Shown here piece after piece: positions 44,824 through 48,556 of a stretch of DNA of 48,556 nt (within the stretch, counting starts at the first letter, position 1; each line of letters opens with the position of its first letter). The stretch is taken from positions 1 to 48,556 of the forward strand of contig LARN01000012.1 in assembly GCA_000980495.1 (NCBI GenBank), in the 5' to 3' direction. The DNA comes from Acinetobacter sp. N54.MGS-139. GTDB taxonomy: Bacteria > Pseudomonadota > Gammaproteobacteria > Burkholderiales > Burkholderiaceae_F. The position numbers and the translations under genes were made by a program. The notes beneath the pieces are model-generated. The model had not been told where the DNA came from. It saw nothing but the letters and a program-made list of their open reading frames with translations, and made no database searches.

Positions 44824-44865
44824 GAAAAAAATCAGCGCCCCGTTCCCTGCTAGGAATGGGGCGCT
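44824..44865 (-). terminator. Terminator between rpmA and obgE
   Basis: On the minus strand AGCGCCCCATTCC (44865-44853) pairs with GGAACGGGGCGCT (44846-44834; one G-U pair), followed by GATTTTTTTC. It probably limits obgE relative to the ribosomal-protein genes. Confidence 0.85.
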
Positions 44866-44888
44866 TCTTTGTTTGATTCGCGGTCTAA

Positions 44889-45149
44889 TTAAGCAACCGG
44901 AACAACGTTAACGTAGTGACGGTTCAGACGTCCGTGAACAACGAACTCGACCTTACCGGCAACTTTAGCAAACAAAGTGTGGTCACGGCCCATACCGACG
45001 TTTTCACCGGCATGGAATGTGGTACCGCGCTGACGAACAATGATAGCGCCCGGCTGAATCATTTCAGAGCCGAAAACTTTAACGCCAAGACGTTGTGCGT
45101 TGGAATCGCGGCCGTTACGTGTAGATCCGCCGCCTTTCTTATGTGCCAT
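44889..45149 (-). CDS. rpmA: 50S ribosomal protein L27
   Basis: An 86-aa ribosomal protein near the peptidyl-transferase centre. It begins [16 protein letters not shown] and contains the L27 signature [23 protein letters not shown] and the C-terminal [20 protein letters not shown]. It follows rplU by 28 nt. N-terminal processing is not indicated: no cleavage sequence precedes AHKK. Confidence 0.98.
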   Translation of the reverse strand: MAHKKGGGSTRNGRDSNAQRLGVKVFGSEMIQPGAIIVRQRGTTFHAGENVGMGRDHTLFAKVAGKVEFVVHGRLNRHYVNVVPVA

Positions 45150-45177
45150 TTCAAATACCTCTTATTTAAAAATCCAA

Positions 45178-45489
45178 TTAGGCCGAAATCTCATCAATCT
45201 TGAGTTCGGTGTAGTTCTGACGGTGACCAGCACTCTTCATGGAGTGTTTACGACGACGGAACTTGAAAATACGAACTTTTTCATGACGTCCTTCAGACAG
45301 GACTGTGGCAGTAACAAAAGCGCCGGGAATCGTCGGATTACCAAGCTTAAGGCCTTCGTCGTTCTTAACAGCGAGGACTTCCACGAGTTTGATCTGGGAG
45401 CCAACGTCGCCTGGGAGGGTTTCGACCTTAACCTTGTCGCCAACAGCAACAGTGTACTGTTTGCCGCCGGTTTTAATAATTGCGTACAT
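45178..45489 (-). CDS. rplU: 50S ribosomal protein L21
   Basis: A 103-aa large-subunit protein binding 23S rRNA. It starts [20 protein letters not shown] and has the signatures [20 protein letters not shown] and [19 protein letters not shown]. It is the first gene of rplU-rpmA, with a good promoter at 45603-45575 and a leader of about 80 nt. Confidence 0.98.
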   Translation of the reverse strand: MYAIIKTGGKQYTVAVGDKVKVETLPGDVGSQIKLVEVLAVKNDEGLKLGNPTIPGAFVTATVLSEGRHEKVRIFKFRRRKHSMKSAGHRQNYTELKIDEISA

Positions 45490-45574
45490 GTATATACCTT
45501 TAACACTTCAATGCAGTCTGCGTCCTGCTGAAGCCTTTTTGTTTGCTCAAATAACTTAACGCGCAGAGTGCGGG

Positions 45575-45603
45575 ATTATGCTCGAAAAATTTCGTATAGT
45601 CAA
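45575..45603 (-). promoter_or_regulatory. rplU-rpmA promoter
   Basis: On the minus strand TTGACT (45603-45598), 17-nt spacer, CATAAT (45580-45575), about 85 nt upstream of rplU. Confidence 0.8.
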
Positions 45604-45756
45604 ACGATTAAAGATGTTTTTTTATTTTTCTCAAAGCCAAACGTAGTTTTGCTTTGAATTCTCAAAAAATCTCGTTTTTGTGTCTCTTAGTATCAGCTAT
45701 CACAGAAAAATAGTTAATATTTGACTTTGTTTTATTTAGCGCCATAGGAATTTTCA

Positions 45757-46737
45757 ATGAGTCAAGTAGCAGTCGCCGTTCAGAGAATCATCGCCCCGAT
45801 TTCGGAAGATTTACTCGCCGTGGATCGGGAAGTTATTGATGATCTTCAGAGTGACATTCCGCTGATTAAAAAGATAAGCGACTACATCGTTACAGCCGGC
45901 GGCAAACGGATGCGTCCGATCGTCTTAATGCTCATTGCCCGCGCACTTGGTTACCAGGGAAAAGAACACATCTTCTTTGCCACGATGATTGAGTATGTGC
46001 ATACAGCCAGCCTTCTACACGACGATGTCGTTGACGAGAGCGACTTAAGACGCGGCAAGCCCACTGCAGGCTTTAAATGGGGAAATGCAGCAGCGATCTT
46101 AACCGGCGACTTTATGTATTCTCGTGCCTTCCAATTAATGGTGCGCACTCAGAACCTGCGCATTTGCGAAATCGTGGCCGGCGCCGTGAACCGAGTTTCC
46201 GAAGGCGAAGTCATTCAGCTCCTCAACATTCATGACACAACTTTAGACGAAGCTCGTTATTTTGACGTCATTGAAAGAAAGACCGGTGTTCTTTTTGAGG
46301 CCGCCGCCCGCATGGCCTCCGTCGTTGCCGGCGCCTCTAAAGAAGTAGAAGACAAAATGGCCGAATACGCCCTTTGTCTTGGCCGAGCCTTCCAAATTAT
46401 TGATGACGTGCTCGACTACACAGGCACTAAGGACAATATCGGCAAGAATTTGGGCACCGACCTTCGCGAAGGAAAAATGACGATGCCTCTTATCTACGCT
46501 TTGAGACATTGTTCCGAAGAAGATGCAAAGATTATTCGCACTGCTGTCAGCAGCAACGATCCGGACTTAGAAAGCGTAACCCGCGTCATTCTTGCCTCCG
46601 GAGCCATCGATGCCTGCATTGAAACTGCCAAAAAAGAAGTTTCTCGAGGAATTGATGCATTAAATTGCTTACCGACTAGCGCATTTAAAAATTCTCTGAT
46701 AGAATTGCTTTCCTTGACAGTTGAGAGAGATCGATAG
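45757..46737 (+). CDS. ispB: Octaprenyl diphosphate synthase
   Basis: A trans-isoprenyl diphosphate synthase that builds the C40 side chain of ubiquinone/menaquinone. The 326-aa protein (E. coli 323) has the first aspartate-rich motif LLHDDVVDESD (near residue 88), the GGKRMRP and LGRAFQIIDDVLDYTG motifs with the second DDxxD, and KMTMPLIYALRH. AGGAA lies 7 nt upstream of ATG 45757. It is divergent from rplU and followed by tRNA-Pro 20 nt downstream. Confidence 0.95.
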   Translation: MSQVAVAVQRIIAPISEDLLAVDREVIDDLQSDIPLIKKISDYIVTAGGKRMRPIVLMLIARALGYQGKEHIFFATMIEYVHTASLLHDDVVDESDLRRGKPTAGFKWGNAAAILTGDFMYSRAFQLMVRTQNLRICEIVAGAVNRVSEGEVIQLLNIHDTTLDEARYFDVIERKTGVLFEAAARMASVVAGASKEVEDKMAEYALCLGRAFQIIDDVLDYTGTKDNIGKNLGTDLREGKMTMPLIYALRHCSEEDAKIIRTAVSSNDPDLESVTRVILASGAIDACIETAKKEVSRGIDALNCLPTSAFKNSLIELLSLTVERDR

Positions 46738-46757
46738 GTCGCTCGAAACGCAAGAAT

Positions 46758-46834
46758 CGGAGTGTAGCTCAGCCTGGTAGAGCACTGCGTTCGGGACGCA
46801 GGGGTCGGAGGTTCGAATCCTCTCACTCCGACCA
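46758..46834 (+). tRNA. tRNA-Pro (CGG)
   Basis: A 77-nt tRNA with acceptor stem CGGAGTG/CACTCCG, anticodon stem CTGCG/CGCAG with loop TTCGGGA giving anticodon CGG (46792-46794), T-loop GTTCGAATCC and an encoded CCA. It is a possible integration site: its 3' end is followed by an integrase remnant. Confidence 0.97.
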
Positions 46835-46851
46835 GTCTATACTACAGAATG

Positions 46852-46873
46852 CCGCGGATTACCGCGGTTTTTT
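46852..46873 (+). terminator. Terminator after tRNA-Pro
   Basis: CCGCGG (46852-46857), loop ATTA, CCGCGG (46862-46867), then six T. Confidence 0.9.
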
Positions 46874-46965
46874 CTTTTATAATCATAGAATTATCCGCCT
46901 CCCTTACAAATCACCGCCCCTATTACAGCGCATTAGAGCAGATTAATCCAGACGCTTTTATGTCC

Positions 46966-46999
46966 TTTTTACGTACCTGGCCTAAAATTTTTACGTACC
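46966..46999. repeat. Two 12-bp direct repeats, with an inverted third copy at 47224-47235
   Basis: TTTTTACGTACC occurs at 46966-46977 and 46988-46999, 22 bp apart. Its exact reverse complement is at 47224-47235, within the integrase remnant. Spacing of two helical turns suggests protein-binding (arm-type) sites. Confidence 0.5.
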
Positions 47000-47035
47000 A
47001 AACACATTTAAGGGCGAACCTAGAGAGGGCGCGCT

Positions 47036-47253
47036 ATGGCAAGGAAAAAAGCCTCTTACCGTAAAAGAGGCAATGCACTGCCGAGCGGGCGGTACGCAGT
47101 AGGCGGCGTAAAAGGCTTAACGGTAGAGAAGTAGGACGGAAAAATAACGGACTACCGGTTGAGATACTCTAAGGGCGGCTCTGAAAAGGTCACTACTTAC
47201 TTAGGTACATATACACTTCCCGAGGTACGTAAAAAGCGCCCGTCGACTTAGCT
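47036..47253 (+). pseudogene. Integrase N-terminal remnant (arm-binding domain)
   Basis: From ATG 47036 the reading frame encodes MARKKASYRKRGNALPSGRY, then AVGGVKGLTVEK, an in-frame TAG at 47132-47134, then DYRLRYSKGGSEKVTTYLGT up to ...LPEVRKK and a final TAG (47251-47253). The GVKGLxV, YxLRYxxGG and LGTYxxxEVR pattern is the usual start of tRNA-directed tyrosine integrases (DUF4102-type domain). The catalytic domain is missing. It is read away from tRNA-Pro, the expected layout. Confidence 0.6.
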
Positions 47254-47361
47254 CTTTATGAATCGGGATCCAGCCCACAGAAAGTAAGAGTCAAGAAAAA
47301 AAGACGACTGAGATTTTGCGTTTTTCAGTGATCTAGCCGGAGTTTGGCTCCGGCATCCTCG
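47254..47361. other. Intergenic remnant
   Basis: No gene is seen. GCCGGAG (47336-47342) and CTCCGGC (47348-47354) form a 7-bp hairpin just after the transposase stop, without a T tail. Confidence 0.4.
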
Positions 47362-48396
47362 TTAAATTTCAATATCCGTACCTAATAACGATTCGACTTC
47401 CGGTTCTTCCTGAACATCTTCCGGTGTCTCAAGCCCGGCTCCCGGAACTCCAACACCTAACGCTTCAAAGTATTTAATCTTTTTACCGGCGACTTCGTCG
47501 AAGTAGTAGCCGTGGTTAAGGCGAGTCTGCATGACGTTATTTAGAACCTGAAGGATCTTTGAGTCGCTCTCGTAGACCAGGTTCAGCTTCCCTGCTTTCT
47601 TGTTTTCCTTCATATAGCTGCGGATTCTCGAACGAACCATCAGCGACAAGCCCGTCGCAATGAACTGTACGAAGGTTTTCCCCTGCAGTGCCTTGTTGTC
47701 AGAGCACCTGATTCGGTTACAGCCGAGTCGGTCCTTGAGCGTTGCAAAGGCATCCTCTACGCGCCAGCGGTCCGCATAAGCCGTCCAGGCCTTAACCGGA
47801 TCCTTCTCCGAGTCTGTGACTAGGACTCTAAATCCCTTGTACTTCAAGTATTCGTCTACCCGGCGGTTAACAATAACCAAGCCTTTTTCTTTATCGTTCC
47901 GGAAGAATTTTTCTTTCAGCTCTTCTTCTTGTTCAGTGAGAGCTTCCTCTTCGAGGACTTTCTTTTTAATCGTGAGAAGCGATTCCGTGAGCTTATTGGC
48001 CGCTTCCTGATAGATAACCGGATCGTAGAACATGTGGTAATAAAGCTCTGCTGATGCGGTGTTTGATGCCGATTTTCCATCTACCGGCCGCGGATCGTAT
48101 TTCCAATTCACCTTTGCTGTGGCGATGTTCTTTCTGATGTAAGGATCGCCGCTGTTGAGGTCTGCAAACTCTTTCCTGTGCTCATCGATAAGCTCTCTAG
48201 CCAGACAGCCTTTAGTCCCCAGACGGACATTAAAGATGAACTCAACTTTATTGATCAGACAGTCATTGATGTTCTTTACGCTGTTGTAGCCTTTATCAGC
48301 AACCAGAACGACGTTCTTCATGTTTAGAAGTGCCTGATCGGCAATCGTATGACGAATGGTGCTGACATCTGGAACATTTCCGTCATAAAAGCGATA
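47362..48396 (-). pseudogene. IS1634-type (IS4-like) DDE transposase, N-terminus lost
   Basis: About 345 C-terminal residues of a transposase that is normally around 550 aa. It keeps the second catalytic Asp in VVLVADKGYNS and the YREK signature in YADRWRVEDAFATLKDRLG, plus an internal helical insertion (VLEEEALTEQEEELKEKFF). The reading frame has no credible start: the open frame's first codons, TTG and after, fall in the end of the adjacent IS5-like element (GGAACCTCTGC). Upstream on the minus strand there is a stop, so the N-terminal part was separated by that insertion. Not expected to be functional. Confidence 0.8.
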
Positions 48397-48404
48397 GGAA
48401 CCTC

Positions 48405-48433
48405 TGCACAAAAGGTGGGTGATATGCTATAAT
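48405..48433 (+). promoter_or_regulatory. Promoter in the IS5-like left end
   Basis: TGCACA (48405-48410), 17-nt spacer, and an extended -10 TGCTATAAT (48425-48433). A hairpin CACACT/AGTGTG (48437-48455) lies before the transposase ATG. Confidence 0.6.
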
Positions 48434-48458
48434 TAGCACACTACCGAAAAGTGTGACT

Positions 48459-48556
48459 ATGAAGATTAAAGCCCCCACATTCGCTGATTTATTTGCAGAA
48501 ACCTCACCGCAGCTGGGCGGTGCCAGAAGAACAAAGTTCCTGGAGACTTTAGACCG
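48459..48556 (+). CDS. IS5-family transposase, N-terminal fragment (cut by window edge)
   Basis: It starts at ATG 48459 and reads MKIKAPTFADLFAETSPQLG then GGARRTKFLETLD, the shape of IS5-group N-termini with the FLExLDR motif. No Shine-Dalgarno site is visible. Thirty-two codons are seen; the catalytic domain lies outside. The family is inferred from this short stretch. Confidence 0.6.
   Translation, partial: MKIKAPTFADLFAETSPQLGGARRTKFLETLD

Larger units (their letters stand above)
48397..48556 (+). mobile_element. IS5-like element, left end (continues past the window)
   Basis: The end starts near GGAACCTCTGCACAAAAGG (from about 48397) and holds a promoter and a transposase start. Its insertion interrupts the IS1634-type transposase. 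Exact terminal inverted repeats and target duplication cannot be defined, because the other end is outside. Confidence 0.6.

Overview
The window looks like a chromosomal segment of a gut-type betaproteobacterium (Burkholderiales). The proteins read as proteobacterial housekeeping proteins. Moderate base composition and the gene set (speF-potE, cstA, ffh-ruvCAB, recCBD, tolQRA, rplU-rpmA-obgE) make a Sutterellaceae member, perhaps near Parasutterella, my best guess. This is inferred from protein resemblance, not from a database search.

Layout. (1) 1-467: N-terminal end of uvrB on the minus strand. (2) 697-4677: an inducible ornithine decarboxylase / putrescine-ornithine antiporter operon (speF-potE). 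It is preceded by a promoter, a 41-codon leader ORF that strongly resembles the ornithine-sensing arrest peptide SpeFL, and a C-rich spacer. The leader is the most interesting item here: SpeFL control is known to me only from Gammaproteobacteria. (3) 4784-9370: tyrB, two identical tRNA-Asn genes, a PsiF-repeat protein, an unknown protein and a CstA-type transporter. (4) 9661-11960, minus: yggT, ampD, a PP0621-type zinc-ribbon protein and ypjD. (5) 12028-25341, plus: ffh, ruvC, ruvA, ruvB, an unknown ORF, then recC, recB and recD, giving a recombination-repair block. (6) 25413-25882: a Doc/Fic-type toxin preceded by an overlapping 42-aa candidate antitoxin, then a diverged duplicated non-coding element with tandem 11-bp repeats. 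(7) 26398-32862, minus: a four-gene, translationally coupled oligopeptide ABC importer. (8) 33137-37422, plus: ybgC-tolQ-tolR-tolA and an MscS-type channel; tolB and pal do not follow. (9) 37528-39787, an accessory pocket: a YczE-like membrane protein, an orphan HigA-type antitoxin, the decayed right end of an IS200/IS605 (tnpB) element with a structured RNA-like stretch, and a frameshifted SF0329-like gene. (10) 39882-46834: proS (-), rppH (+), proB (-), rplU-rpmA-obgE (-), ispB (+) and tRNA-Pro. (11) 46835-48556: a second mobile-element pocket with a broken integrase N-terminus next to tRNA-Pro and an IS1634-type transposase cut by an IS5-like element that runs off the right edge.

How it fits together. 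The speF-potE module would convert and exchange ornithine and putrescine, probably for acid resistance and polyamine supply. RuvABC with RecBCD gives double-strand-break repair and Holliday-junction resolution. The Tol genes with YbgC maintain the envelope. Opp/Dpp-type transport, CstA and AmpD handle peptide uptake and wall recycling. The two accessory pockets and the TA genes are where gain and loss have occurred.
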